64,000 nucleotides of DNA from CAIYRG01 sp963747255 (lineage in GTDB: Bacteria > Pseudomonadota > Alphaproteobacteria > Micropepsales > Micropepsaceae): assembly GCA_963747255.1 (NCBI GenBank), contig CAVVEG010000016.1, positions 62,001 through 126,000 of the forward strand, written 5' to 3'. The notes below the pieces were generated by a model. The model worked only from the letters and a program-made list of their open reading frames with translations. It was not told the DNA's origin and ran no database searches. This document shows, piece after piece, positions 26,483-35,573 of this stretch. Position numbers and translations under genes: made by a program. Every line of letters starts with the position of its first letter. Within the stretch, counting starts at the first letter, position 1.

Positions 26483-27805
26483 ATGAGCGCCGCCACCACT
26501 GCCGGGATCGCCCCGGTACGCATTTCGCCGGAAGGCCTCGAAGGGCTGCTCGGAATTCCGGATGATGCGATTGGCCTGGTGATTTTTTCACATGGCAGCG
26601 GCAGTGGCCGCCTGAGCCCCCGCAACAACCAGGTTGCTGCGGGCCTGCGCCAGGCGGGATTTGCAACTCTGTTGCTGGATTTGCTGCGCTCCGATGAAGA
26701 AGGCAATCGCGCGAAGGTCTTCGATATCGCATTGCTGGCCTCGCGGCTTGTCTCCGCGACGCGATGGGCGCAATCGCGACCGGACCTCGTGGGGTTCCCG
26801 ATCGGTTATTTCGGCGCCAGCACGGGCGCGGCCGCGGCATTGGTGGCGGCGGCTGAACTGAAGGACCGTATTGCCGCCGTGGTCTCGCGCGGTGGGCGCC
26901 CCGATCTCGCAGGCGAGGCGCTGGATGAGGTGCAATGTCCCACGCTCCTTATTGTTGGTGGCTCCGATCATGGCGTCATCGAATTGAATGAGAGCGCACG
27001 GGACCGGCTCGCCTGTGTCCGAGAACTCGTGATCGTGCCGGGCGCCGGCCACCTGTTCGAGGAACCGGGCGCGCTTGACGCTGTGTTGCAGCAGGCAAGC
27101 GATTGGTTTCGGCGATACCTGCGCAAACCACCTCGTCCACATCTGTCCGGGGGATTTGCCGACCGCAGGGATGCAGGACGGAAGCTCGCCGCCGCGCTCC
27201 TGCATTTGAAAGATGATAATCCGATGGTTCTGGCGCTGCCTCGGGGTGGCGTGCCGGTCGGGTACGAGGTGGCACGCAGTCTTGGCGCGCCGCTCACCGT
27301 CGTTCTCGCGCGCAAGATCGGTGCGCCGGGTCAGCCGGAATTGGGCCTTGGCGCTGTCGTTGATGGAGCCAATCCGCAGGTCGTTCTGAACGAGGACGTT
27401 CTCGAAGCGGTCAATCCCGGGGACGAGTATCTGCGTGATGAAGAACAGCGTCAGCTTCTTGAGATTCAGCGCCGCCGCGCGCTCTACGGCCTTTCCGGCT
27501 CACCGGCTGCTTTGGCCGGACATACCGTTATTGTAGTCGATGATGGAATAGCGACGGGCGGAACTGTGAAAGCCGTGTTGCAGGCCGTCCGCAGGCAGCC
27601 TCACGGGCAGGTCGTGCTGGCGGTGCCGGTAGCCCCAATGGAAACTCTTAAAAGTCTGGCGCCGCTTGCCGATGAGATCGTCTGCCTCATCACGCCGGAA
27701 CCGTTCTATGCCGTCGGCGCCCATTACCGGGATTTCACCCAGACGACGGACGAGGAAGTGATCGACCTGCTGTCCCGCGCCCGAAACACCGGGGCGGGCT
27801 CCTGA
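26483..27805 (+). CDS. Alpha/beta hydrolase-phosphoribosyltransferase fusion protein
   Basis: This 440-residue protein joins two domains. Residues about 15-215 form a dienelactone hydrolase-like alpha/beta hydrolase: VIFSHGSGSGRLSPRNN oxyanion region, nucleophile elbow GASTG, acid LLIVGGSDHGVIE and His in VPGAGHLFEEP. The nucleophile is Ser, not the Cys of true dienelactone hydrolases. Residues about 225-435 form a type I phosphoribosyltransferase: LALPRGGVPVGYEVAR, LARKIGAPGQPELGLGAVVD, and the PRPP loop VIVVDDGIATGGT. The substrates of both parts are unknown. ATG at 26483 directly follows the DUF2267 stop, so expression is coupled. Fusions of this type occur in other proteobacteria; the biological logic is not established. 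Confidence 0.85.
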   Translation: MSAATTAGIAPVRISPEGLEGLLGIPDDAIGLVIFSHGSGSGRLSPRNNQVAAGLRQAGFATLLLDLLRSDEEGNRAKVFDIALLASRLVSATRWAQSRPDLVGFPIGYFGASTGAAAALVAAAELKDRIAAVVSRGGRPDLAGEALDEVQCPTLLIVGGSDHGVIELNESARDRLACVRELVIVPGAGHLFEEPGALDAVLQQASDWFRRYLRKPPRPHLSGGFADRRDAGRKLAAALLHLKDDNPMVLALPRGGVPVGYEVARSLGAPLTVVLARKIGAPGQPELGLGAVVDGANPQVVLNEDVLEAVNPGDEYLRDEEQRQLLEIQRRRALYGLSGSPAALAGHTVIVVDDGIATGGTVKAVLQAVRRQPHGQVVLAVPVAPMETLKSLAPLADEIVCLITPEPFYAVGAHYRDFTQTTDEEVIDLLSRARNTGAGS

Positions 27806-27893
27806 ATAAATGTCATGCACATCTCGCACTCCCGACCGGGGACTGCTAATCTGCGATCGGGGAGGGCGATCGTCCTGAGCAGGGGATCGACCG

Positions 27894-28325
27894 ATGTCGT
27901 TTGAGCGCGCCAATCCGGAACAGCGACGTGACCGCTTCCTGCGATTGGCCGAAAAGGCGCGGGACCGCGCTACGGAAACACCCGCCATGCAGCAGCTGTT
28001 TCTGCAGGTCGCTGAGTCCTGGGATCTGATGGCGCGCTCGGCGATGGAGGTGTCGCAACTTCGGGCTGGCGCCAATCACAATACAACTTACAGGCGCGTC
28101 CGAAACTGGCTTCGGCAAAATATCGGCCATTGCTGTTGCGATGACTGTATCAGTGTTCGCGTCGGCGCGCTGGAGTTCGAGTGTCGGGCACTCACTGCGG
28201 CGCGTTTCCACGGAGTACGGGTTCTGCCGTTACGTCGCGCTCTGTCATTACTGCGGCGAGAAACGCACCGTCACTCAGGCCATGTCGCACGCGCTCTGAT
28301 CGGCGGGGTCAGGTCTTCGGTTTGA
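27894..28325 (+). CDS. Small helical hypothetical protein, 3' part doubtful
   Basis: This open frame encodes 143 residues. The first 60 (SFERANPEQRRDRFLRLAEK and FLQVAESWDLMARSAMEVSQ) look like a real helical protein common in rhizobia-like genomes. The rest, with CCCDDC at about residue 105 and long basic stretches, reads less naturally. A second plus-strand frame from ATG 28139 (53 residues ending with CHYCGEKRTVTQAMSHAL) looks at least as protein-like with its CxxC, so an indel may exist near 28130. The end overlaps the M16 protease end by 17 bases. Function unknown. Confidence 0.5.
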   Translation: MSFERANPEQRRDRFLRLAEKARDRATETPAMQQLFLQVAESWDLMARSAMEVSQLRAGANHNTTYRRVRNWLRQNIGHCCCDDCISVRVGALEFECRALTAARFHGVRVLPLRRALSLLRRETHRHSGHVARALIGGVRSSV

Positions 28326-31137
28326 TCACCAGCTTCCAGGCTCGCTCATCCAGCAGATATCTGCGCGCAACCCGTTGCACATCGGCAGCCGTGACCGCCT
28401 CGAGTTGCGGCATGGCCTCCCGCACCAGCTTCAACCGCCGCTCGTCGCCCTGGGCGCCGGACAGGGCGCCAATCCAGAAATTATTTGTCTCCACGGCCTT
28501 TTCGAGAGCGTCCAGCGCCGGCTTGCGCGCCCGTTCGAGATCCTCTTCTGTCGGGCCGTTGTCACGCAGATCGGCCGCGATCTTCTGTACCGTGTCAAAG
28601 AAGAGCTGTGACTTGCCGGGAGGGATCTCGGCAAAGGCCGCAATGTAGCCGTAGCCCGGGAATGTCCGCGAAGCGCTCGCAGTTGCACCGGGCGAATAGG
28701 TCGCGCCGTCGCGAATCCGCAGCTCATCCAGCATCCGCAGCTGTAGAATGTCCTTCAGCATGCCACGCGCGGCAGATTCATCGTCCGCATACACGTCTGT
28801 GGTCTGCCAGGCGATTGCCGCGGCGCCCTGATCGGCGCGTCCGGAATGATAGAGCACCACCGGCTCAGGCGTGGGTGCAGGAAAGCGCACTTCGCCGGCC
28901 TGTGGCGGCTGTGGCCGGGCATCGGATCGAGCCGGCAATGCTCCGAGCGTCGCGGCAACAGACTGGATTGCGCGATCGACAGAGATGTCGCCCACGATCG
29001 TTACCTCGAGCGCATTGTTCACAAGCGCCGGTCCGATCACGTTTTTGACCTGCTCCAGATTTGCCGCCTTGATATCCGATCGCGTCGGATAGGCCCAGCG
29101 CGCATCCCCCGGATGCAGAAACTCGGGGAATTTCGCGTTGAACATGGACATCGGTGATGTGTCCAGTTTCGAAAGGCTGTCGGTCAGCGAACTGAGACTT
29201 TGGCGGTAAGGCTCCTGGCGCCAGCCGGGCGACGTCACATAGGCAGCGATCAACTGCAGTTCGGTATCGAGATCGGCAGGCCGCGTACCGCCGGAAAGCG
29301 CGAAGGCGTCATCATCAATGCCGAAACCGATTCCCGCGATTTTGCCTTCCAGCGCTCGCCGCATGTCCAGATAACTCAATGCCTCCAGTCCGCCGGAGAG
29401 ATAGGCGCCGGGGTTGAGTACGGTGCGGTCCTTCGGAAATGCGAGGTCGCCACCAGCGATGCTGACATTCACCAAGATCTGGTCAGCCCGAAATTTCGTC
29501 GGTTTAACGGTTAGGCGAACGCCGTTTCCAAACCGGACGAAATATGTGTCGAGATCCCCGATTTGGCGGTTTTCGGCAACCAGGCCCGGCGCCCCGAAGC
29601 TGGTATAGGGCCAGGAGGCAATCTGCGGCGGTGCGGCATCGCCAATCGGCGCGGATTCTGCGCCGTCGAATACGGACGCCAAAGCAGATTCGCCGGTTTC
29701 GACCGGCGTCGGACTCGACAAAAACACCAGTGGACCATTTCCGGCGAAGACGTCCCGCAGCGCCGCGTTGACCTCATCGGCGGTCAGTCCCTGAATATTT
29801 TGTTTCAGCAATGCCACGTCGGTCTCCGGGCTGCTGAATACCAAATCGCGATCCACCGAAGCGACGAGTCCCTGTGCGAGATTGCGCGACTGGCGTGTGG
29901 CCGATGCCGCGAGACTGGCCTGCGCGTTGGCGAGAATGGTCGTGACCTCGCGGTCCACTTCCTGCTTCGACACGCCCTGGCTGACGACCTGACGGCGGAT
30001 TTTCTCGGCTTCCAGCAGCGCGCGTTGCCATTTGTCTGAGGCATAACCGATGCGCAATGAAGCTATTCTTGCAGAACGTACGCTGTTGCCGCGCGAGGCT
30101 CCGGCAAAAACGAAAGGCGCATCGTCGCTTTGCGCCACAATCGCCAACCGCTGATTGAGAATGGTCAACGCAATATTCTCAATCAGATTACGCTTGCGCC
30201 GCGCGGCATTATCCGGGGTTGCATCGAACGGCTGCACCCAGGAAATGGTGGCGAATTGCGGTGCGCCCGCTTCGCTGAAGACCTGGAATTCCTTCCCGCG
30301 TGCGGGTGGCGTTCCGAGATCGGGATCCTTGCCCCCGGTTCCGGACGGATTCCAGTCGGAGAATTTCGCCTCGACCTTCGCCAGCATCGCAGCCGGATCG
30401 ATGTCGCCGACCACAATCAGAGTTGCGCGTTCCGGGCGGTAGAAGTCGCGGTAGAAATCCCTGACCAGTGAAACCGGCGCTCCGCGGATGATCTCGACTT
30501 TGCCGATCGGGATGCGATCCGGCGCCAGCTGTCCTTTGAGCAGAAACCTGCCTTGCGCCTCAAAGGCACGCGTGCCTGGTCCGGCGCGCAAGCGCTCTTC
30601 GGAAAGTACCGGTCCGCGCTCGGCATCGAACGCCTCCGGCTTCAGGCTGAGTTCGCTCGCGATATCGCGCGTCAGCATCAGTCCCTGATCGACGGTCGTG
30701 TCGTCCGTGCCGGGCAAGTCCAGCTGAAAGACAGTCTCGGTCTGGCTGGTTTGCGCGTTGGCATCGGCTCCGGTTCTGAGCCCGAGCTTTTGCAGCATTT
30801 CAAACACATTGCCTTCCGGAATATGCGTCGAGCCGCGGAAGGCCATATGTTCCAGGAAATGAGCGAGCCCCTGCTGCGTGTCGCTCTCCATCAGCGAGCC
30901 CGTGCCGATGCGCAGCCGGATCGAAACCTCGTCTTTCGGGCTCCCGTTCTTCAGGATCGCGTAGCGCATGCCGTTCGCCAGCGCGCCAAAATTGATCGCA
31001 GGGTCGGCGGGAATATCGCTTTTCGCCTGCGGCCAGGACGGCGACTCGGCTGCGCCGGCGCCTGCTGGTATCTGCAGCGCCGCAAAGACTGCGACAGCGA
31101 AAAACCCGTGCTTCACATGACGCATGGATTGGTCCAT
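28309..31137 (-). CDS. M16 family zinc metalloprotease (pitrilysin/PqqL-like), periplasmic
   Basis: The 942-residue protein has a signal peptide (FFAVAVFAALQIPAGAGA) and two M16 halves. The first carries the inverted zinc motif HFLEH (His93-Glu96-His97) in LAHFLEHMAFRGSTHIPEGN, with the downstream glutamate region GPVLSEERL. The second half (from about residue 520) ends with GYIAAFAEIPPGKS and is inactive in this family. Size and layout resemble PqqL-type two-domain peptidases that degrade peptides in the periplasm. ATG at 31137 or 31125 can serve as start. Transcribed alone, divergent from the second bicupin. Confidence 0.9.
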   Translation of the reverse strand: MDQSMRHVKHGFFAVAVFAALQIPAGAGAAESPSWPQAKSDIPADPAINFGALANGMRYAILKNGSPKDEVSIRLRIGTGSLMESDTQQGLAHFLEHMAFRGSTHIPEGNVFEMLQKLGLRTGADANAQTSQTETVFQLDLPGTDDTTVDQGLMLTRDIASELSLKPEAFDAERGPVLSEERLRAGPGTRAFEAQGRFLLKGQLAPDRIPIGKVEIIRGAPVSLVRDFYRDFYRPERATLIVVGDIDPAAMLAKVEAKFSDWNPSGTGGKDPDLGTPPARGKEFQVFSEAGAPQFATISWVQPFDATPDNAARRKRNLIENIALTILNQRLAIVAQSDDAPFVFAGASRGNSVRSARIASLRIGYASDKWQRALLEAEKIRRQVVSQGVSKQEVDREVTTILANAQASLAASATRQSRNLAQGLVASVDRDLVFSSPETDVALLKQNIQGLTADEVNAALRDVFAGNGPLVFLSSPTPVETGESALASVFDGAESAPIGDAAPPQIASWPYTSFGAPGLVAENRQIGDLDTYFVRFGNGVRLTVKPTKFRADQILVNVSIAGGDLAFPKDRTVLNPGAYLSGGLEALSYLDMRRALEGKIAGIGFGIDDDAFALSGGTRPADLDTELQLIAAYVTSPGWRQEPYRQSLSSLTDSLSKLDTSPMSMFNAKFPEFLHPGDARWAYPTRSDIKAANLEQVKNVIGPALVNNALEVTIVGDISVDRAIQSVAATLGALPARSDARPQPPQAGEVRFPAPTPEPVVLYHSGRADQGAAAIAWQTTDVYADDESAARGMLKDILQLRMLDELRIRDGATYSPGATASASRTFPGYGYIAAFAEIPPGKSQLFFDTVQKIAADLRDNGPTEEDLERARKPALDALEKAVETNNFWIGALSGAQGDERRLKLVREAMPQLEAVTAADVQRVARRYLLDERAWKLVIKPKT

Positions 31138-31236
31138 TTCCCGTTTCCGTGGCGCGCGAATATAAGGTCAGGTGCAGATGCGCGCTACTCACACGCTTGA
31201 GATTGCGCGCTTTCGATGCCGTTTTGGGAGTAGTTC

Positions 31237-32353
31237 ATGGAGGATTTTCCGGCGCCCGCTTCACTGGCGGGCAAGTTTGCCGACGAGAAGGATGAGAATA
31301 CGCCTTACCGGAAATGGGTTCGGGCGGAAGGGCTCGATATCATTCCGGCGCATTATGTCCCGAATTTGCGCGATCTCGAATTGAGGCCCTGGCCGCGGCG
31401 CGGGGGACGCGGCGTCTATATCAACCATGAAGCCTCACGCACATCCAACGACTGTTATGTCTGCGAAATCCCGCCGGGCAGGAGTTCTCGCACCGCAAAA
31501 ACAGCTGTTCGAGGAAATGGTGTTGGTGCTGGAAGGGCGCGGTTCAACCACGGTCTGGAACGACGCGGGCGTGCGGACCGCTTTCGAATGGAAGGCGGGC
31601 GCGATGTTCGCGATACCGCTCAATTGCTGGCACGTCCATTACAATGGGTCGGGGACTGCGGCGGTGCGTTATGTCGCGGTGACCAACGGTCCGGCCGTCA
31701 TGAATCTGTATGGCGATCCGGAATTCGTCTTTGGCACCCGTTATGATTTCATCAATCGCTTTTCCGGCGAACCGGACTACTTCTCGGCGCATGGCGAGCA
31801 GATCGGATTCCTGCTGCAGACGAATTTCATTCCCGACGCGGTCAATCTGCCGCTGATTGAAGCGAAAGAACGGGGTGCGGGCGGTGGGCATATCCGGTTC
31901 AACATGGCGAAAGGTTCTATTCCGAGCCACATCTCGCAATTTGCCGTTGGGACTTACAAGAAAGCCCACGCGCATGGTCCCGGCGCGCATGTGATTGTGC
32001 TTTCGGGAGAAGGATATTCGCTGATGTGGCCCGAGGGTGGCGAGCCGGCGCAGTACCCCTGGCAAGTCGGAACACTCATCGTTCCTCCGAATCGCTGGTT
32101 TCATCAGCATTTCAATTCCGGTCCGGTGCCGGCGCGCTATCTCGCGTTCAAGCATTTCTCGCCGCGTAATGCGCAGGGCGTGCCGCTTTCCTGGGTTAGC
32201 CGGCGCGCCGGCGGCAATCAGATCGATTATGCGGACGAAGATCCGAACGTGCGCGCGATGTTTGCGGCGGCGCTCGCCAAATATGGGCTCAGCTCACGAA
32301 TGGATGAGGTGTACGGGAAAGAACTCACGGCGCGTGCGGCAGAGGCAGTATGA
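31237..32353 (+). CDS. Bicupin domain protein, paralogue of the left-end cupin, one frame break
   Basis: The N-terminal 80 residues (from ATG 31237, MEDFPAPASLAGKFADEKDE) end in CEIPPG and continue in a second frame from about 31475 as KQLFEEMVLVLEGRGSTTVW, the first cupin core. The second cupin has HAHGPGAHVIVLSGEGYSLM and RWFHQHFNSG, giving an HxH and a distal HxH for a metal. The C-terminus EDPNVRAMF and LSSRMDEVYGKEL parallels the 1-1208 protein. The total would be about 370 residues. A net one-base change near an A5 run or the adjacent GGG explains the break. A role in aromatic or phenolic metabolism is only suggested by context. Confidence 0.75.
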
Positions 32354-32472
32354 AATCACGTGTGACATAAGCGTGGCCGAATGAGGCCGGTCAGAGCCCC
32401 ATTTCCGACATGTTTGATGCCGATGAATCGCGCACGAGCAGAGGCGCGCATGCCTGAGGAGAGGAGCTTCCC

Positions 32473-34089
32473 GTGGCCGGACGACTTAACACAAAATTTT
32501 TCGCAATCGCGTTGGTGATATCGCCACTGACGCTGGCGCTGACGGCAAAGCCCGCGGCGGCGCAGGTCGGTTTTTCCGTCAATCTTGGATCTCCCAGCGA
32601 ACCCGTCAGCTTCGCATATTTCTACAATGCGCTCGCTCCCTACGGGCGCTGGTATCGCCATCCGCGCTGGGGCGATGTCTGGCATCCCATCGATGTGCCC
32701 CGGGACTTCCGGCCCTATTATCGCGGTCATTGGGATTACACCAACCAATATGGGTGGCTGTGGGCATCCGATTACCAATGGGGCGATATCCCATTTCATT
32801 ATGGTCGCTGGGTTTACGACCCTTACGATGGCTGGCTGTGGATCCCGGGCTATGTCTGGGCGCCCGCCTGGGTGATCTGGCGTGAGAGCGGCAACGATAT
32901 TGGCTGGTTCCCGATGCCACCCGACGATCAATTCCTTGCCGGCGGCGAGATCTATCGCACGGATTGGAATGATTGGGACCGTGGTTTCGGCTACTCCGAC
33001 TGGTACGGGCCGCAATACGGCCTCGATTTCACGATCGGTTTCTGGAATTTCGTGGATCGGCGCCACTTCGCCGATCGCGACTACATCCGCTACGCAGCGC
33101 AGCCGCGCGAATACCGCTCCTTCATCAATAACTCGCGAAACATCACAAACTACGCGACGGTGAATAATTTTGTCGTCAATCGCAGCGTGGATGTGCGTCA
33201 GATCGAGCGCGAGAGCGGCCGCCGTATTGCGGAAGTCAATCCGCGCGATGTGATTCGAAATGCACCCATTACGCCCCTGCAGGCGGGCCGCCAGGTCCAA
33301 CTTGATGAGCGCCAACTGCATGGCGGAAACCCGAGGGCGAGTGCGCGCGATCGGATTGCGGTGCTCCCGCCGCAAAACGTGCCCGGCCAGTTCACGCCCA
33401 CATCGCCGCCTGTCAACCGGGCGCTGCGGAACCAGCGGCCGCAAGGCGAGGTTAATCAGGGTCCGCCGAATGAGCAATTGCGTGGCCGCGGACAGTTGGG
33501 TCAGCCAAATCCGCCGCCACCGCAGGGTCAGGCCAATCAGGGCCCGCCGAATGAGCAATTGCGTGGTCGTGGCCAGTTGGGTCAGCCAAATCCGCCACCA
33601 CCGCAGGGTCAGGCCAATCAGGGCCCGCCGAATGAGCAATTGCGTGGTCGCGGCCAGTTGGGCCAACCGAATCCGCCACCGCCGCGGGGTCAGGTCAATC
33701 AGGGCCCGCCGAATGAGCAATTGCGTGGTCGTGGCCAGTTGGGTCAGCCAAATCCGCCGCCGCCGCAGGGTCAGGTAAATCAGGGCCCGCCGCCAAACGA
33801 ACAGTTCGGCTTGCGGGGGCGGAACGGGGAACGCGGCGCCGGGAATGCGCCTGTCCCGCCGCCGCCCCAAAATCTCAATCCCTTCCAGCGGCCTCCGCAG
33901 GTCGGCGCTCCTTCCCAGGCGAACATTCAGCGCGGTCGCCCGCCCGAACTGGCGACGCCTCCCGGCCAGGCGACGCCTCCCGGCCAGGTCCGCGGTGTTC
34001 CGCCGCCGCAGGCGCAGAGCGGACCTCCTCCGCCAGATGAAAATGCCAAGCGCGGCCGCGGCCGAAATCAGGACAATCAGAACAAATAG
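32473..34089 (+). CDS. Secreted DUF6600-like protein with Pro/Gln/Gly-rich repeats
   Basis: This 538-residue exported protein starts at GTG 32473, which follows a GAGGAGAGG ribosome binding site; the signal peptide ends near TAKPAAAQ. Residues about 45-200 are rich in Trp and Tyr with repeated units such as YGRWYRHPRWGDVWHP, YGWLWASDYQWGDIPFHYG and DGWLWIPGYVWAPAWVIWR, as in DUF6600 proteins. From residue about 325 to 435 there are four 27-residue copies containing NQGPPNEQLRGRGQLGQPN followed by a poly-Pro turn; the tail is disordered and Arg/Gly-rich. Probably a cell-envelope or periplasmic protein; function unknown. A strong terminator follows at 34108. The 504-codon minus-strand frame here is a shadow. 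Confidence 0.85.
   Translation: MAGRLNTKFFAIALVISPLTLALTAKPAAAQVGFSVNLGSPSEPVSFAYFYNALAPYGRWYRHPRWGDVWHPIDVPRDFRPYYRGHWDYTNQYGWLWASDYQWGDIPFHYGRWVYDPYDGWLWIPGYVWAPAWVIWRESGNDIGWFPMPPDDQFLAGGEIYRTDWNDWDRGFGYSDWYGPQYGLDFTIGFWNFVDRRHFADRDYIRYAAQPREYRSFINNSRNITNYATVNNFVVNRSVDVRQIERESGRRIAEVNPRDVIRNAPITPLQAGRQVQLDERQLHGGNPRASARDRIAVLPPQNVPGQFTPTSPPVNRALRNQRPQGEVNQGPPNEQLRGRGQLGQPNPPPPQGQANQGPPNEQLRGRGQLGQPNPPPPQGQANQGPPNEQLRGRGQLGQPNPPPPRGQVNQGPPNEQLRGRGQLGQPNPPPPQGQVNQGPPPNEQFGLRGRNGERGAGNAPVPPPPQNLNPFQRPPQVGAPSQANIQRGRPPELATPPGQATPPGQVRGVPPPQAQSGPPPPDENAKRGRGRNQDNQNK
33454..33777 (+). repeat. 81-base in-frame tandem repeat, four copies plus a partial fifth
   Basis: Copies start at AATCAGGG at 33454, 33535, 33616 and 33697, exactly 81 bases apart, with a diverged partial copy from 33778. 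Each encodes 27 residues of the secreted DUF6600-like protein. Copies differ by a few mostly synonymous bases (for example ggtcgt and ggccgc for Gly-Arg), so selection appears to keep the peptide. Copy number is likely variable between strains. Confidence 0.9.
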
Positions 34090-34107
34090 ATTTCAGACGG
34101 CGACGCG

Positions 34108-34144
34108 AAAGCCCGCATGCCCGAAAAAACATGCGGGCTTTTTT
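34108..34144 (+). terminator. Rho-independent terminator
   Basis: A perfect 12-base stem (AAAGCCCGCATG pairing with CATGCGGGCTTT), a 10-base loop and a T6 run ending at 34144 lie 19 bases after the DUF6600-like stop codon. This is the clearest terminator in the window. Confidence 0.93.
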
Positions 34145-34254
34145 GTCCTCACAGCGATCGTCCTCTGGCCGCAACTCATTATCCGGAAATCTTCTTCAGG
34201 CTGCCGCTATGATGTTGCGGATCGGGGCGTGATTTTTATTTAGGGAAGACGGGG

Positions 34255-35490
34255 ATGAAGAACAGAACCGTGCTGATTTCCGGCATCGGTATTGCCGGTC
34301 CAACGCTCGCATTCTGGCTGAAAGCCGGCGGGTTCCAGCCGACCCTGATCGAGCATGCGCCCCAGTTGCGAACTGGCGGTTATGTCATCGACTTCTGGGG
34401 GCTTGGGTACGACATCGCCGAACGCATGGCGTTGACGCCGGACATCGACAGGATTGGCTTCCACGCAAAAGAGTTACGCATTGTCGATGGCCGCGGCCGG
34501 CGCGTGGCGGGTTTTGGAATCAGTGTGTTCCGTGAACTGACGAACGGACGATACGTGACAGTCGGACGCAGCGAGCTGTCGCGTCTGCTTTTCGAGGCGG
34601 TCGGCGGCACGTCAGAAGTGATATTCGACAATGCGATTGTCGGACTGGAGGGACGGCGCGATTGTGTATGCGTACAGTTCGAACACGGACGCGATCGCGA
34701 ATTCGATCTGGTGATCGGAGCCGATGGACTCCATTCCCGGGTCCGCAAACTCGTATTCGGACCGCAGCAGACTTGTGAGAAACAGCTTGGCTACGCCGTC
34801 GCGGCTTTTGAGGCGGAAGGCTACCGCCCGCGCGACGAGGACGTCTATGTCATGTACGGACAGCCGGGGCGGATGCTTGGGCGCTTTACCCTGCGTCACA
34901 ACAGGACTCTGTTTCTGTTCGTCTTCGCAGTGGGAGACGAGGCGTTGCCCGATACGCTGGAAGGCCAGAAAGCGGTTCTTGGGAACCGATATGGCAATGA
35001 CAGGTGGGAGTGCCCGGCCATCCTGGAAGCGCTGGACGGCTGCGGCGAACTATACTTCGATCGCGTCAGCCAGATCCGCATGCCGAACTGGTCGCGCGGA
35101 CGGATCGCGCTGGTGGGCGATGCAGCCTTCTGCGTATCTTTGCTGGCTGGGCAGGGCTCCGCGCTCGCTATGACATCGGCTTATGTGCTTGCCGGCGAAC
35201 TCGCCGGGGCAGATGGCCGGCATGAAGAGGCGTTTCAGCGGTACGAGGCCGTCCTGCGGACATATATCGAGACCAAGCAGGCGGGCGCCCAGCGCTTCGC
35301 CGGGGCATTCGCACCGAAGACCCGATGGGGCCTCTGGTTCCGGAATCAGGTGATCAATGCGTTTTCAATCCCCCGAACAGCGAGACTTGCCGTCGGCCGG
35401 GAGATCGTCGACACCCTCCATCTGCCGGAGTACCGGTGGAAACGCGCTGATAACTCGGCCACCGGAGTGGCGGTCGCCGGTAATCGATAA
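34255..35490 (+). CDS. FAD-dependent monooxygenase (TetX/UbiH-like)
   Basis: The 411-residue flavoprotein monooxygenase has the dinucleotide motif GIGIAGPTLAFWLKAGG at residues 10-26, the central GADGLHSRVRKLVFG and the RIALVGDAAFC motif that contacts the FAD ribityl chain. The length and GGYVIDFWGLGYD start resemble TetX-like and aromatic-ring hydroxylases (group A). It would use NAD(P)H and O2 to hydroxylate an organic substrate; which one cannot be read. ATG at 34255 follows a GGGAAGACGGGG sequence. It stands between the terminator and the ATPase operon, 83 bases before the SpoIIAA-like gene. Confidence 0.85.
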   Translation: MKNRTVLISGIGIAGPTLAFWLKAGGFQPTLIEHAPQLRTGGYVIDFWGLGYDIAERMALTPDIDRIGFHAKELRIVDGRGRRVAGFGISVFRELTNGRYVTVGRSELSRLLFEAVGGTSEVIFDNAIVGLEGRRDCVCVQFEHGRDREFDLVIGADGLHSRVRKLVFGPQQTCEKQLGYAVAAFEAEGYRPRDEDVYVMYGQPGRMLGRFTLRHNRTLFLFVFAVGDEALPDTLEGQKAVLGNRYGNDRWECPAILEALDGCGELYFDRVSQIRMPNWSRGRIALVGDAAFCVSLLAGQGSALAMTSAYVLAGELAGADGRHEEAFQRYEAVLRTYIETKQAGAQRFAGAFAPKTRWGLWFRNQVINAFSIPRTARLAVGREIVDTLHLPEYRWKRADNSATGVAVAGNR

Positions 35491-35573
35491 CGGAAATCCA
35501 CTGCCCATCTGATCTGGATCATCCCCGCGCAAGATCAGAACTGCACAATGCGGGCGTGAACCGGAGGGGTGAA

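Noticed and set aside
33454..33777. Regular repeats as a CRISPR array
   Set aside because: The 81-base units are contiguous with no unique spacers, and are in frame within a protein gene.
32356..33870. A 504-codon minus-strand open frame with repeats
   Set aside because: Antisense of the secreted DUF6600-like gene; the repeats are those of the real gene read backwards, and the terminator and signal peptide support the plus strand.
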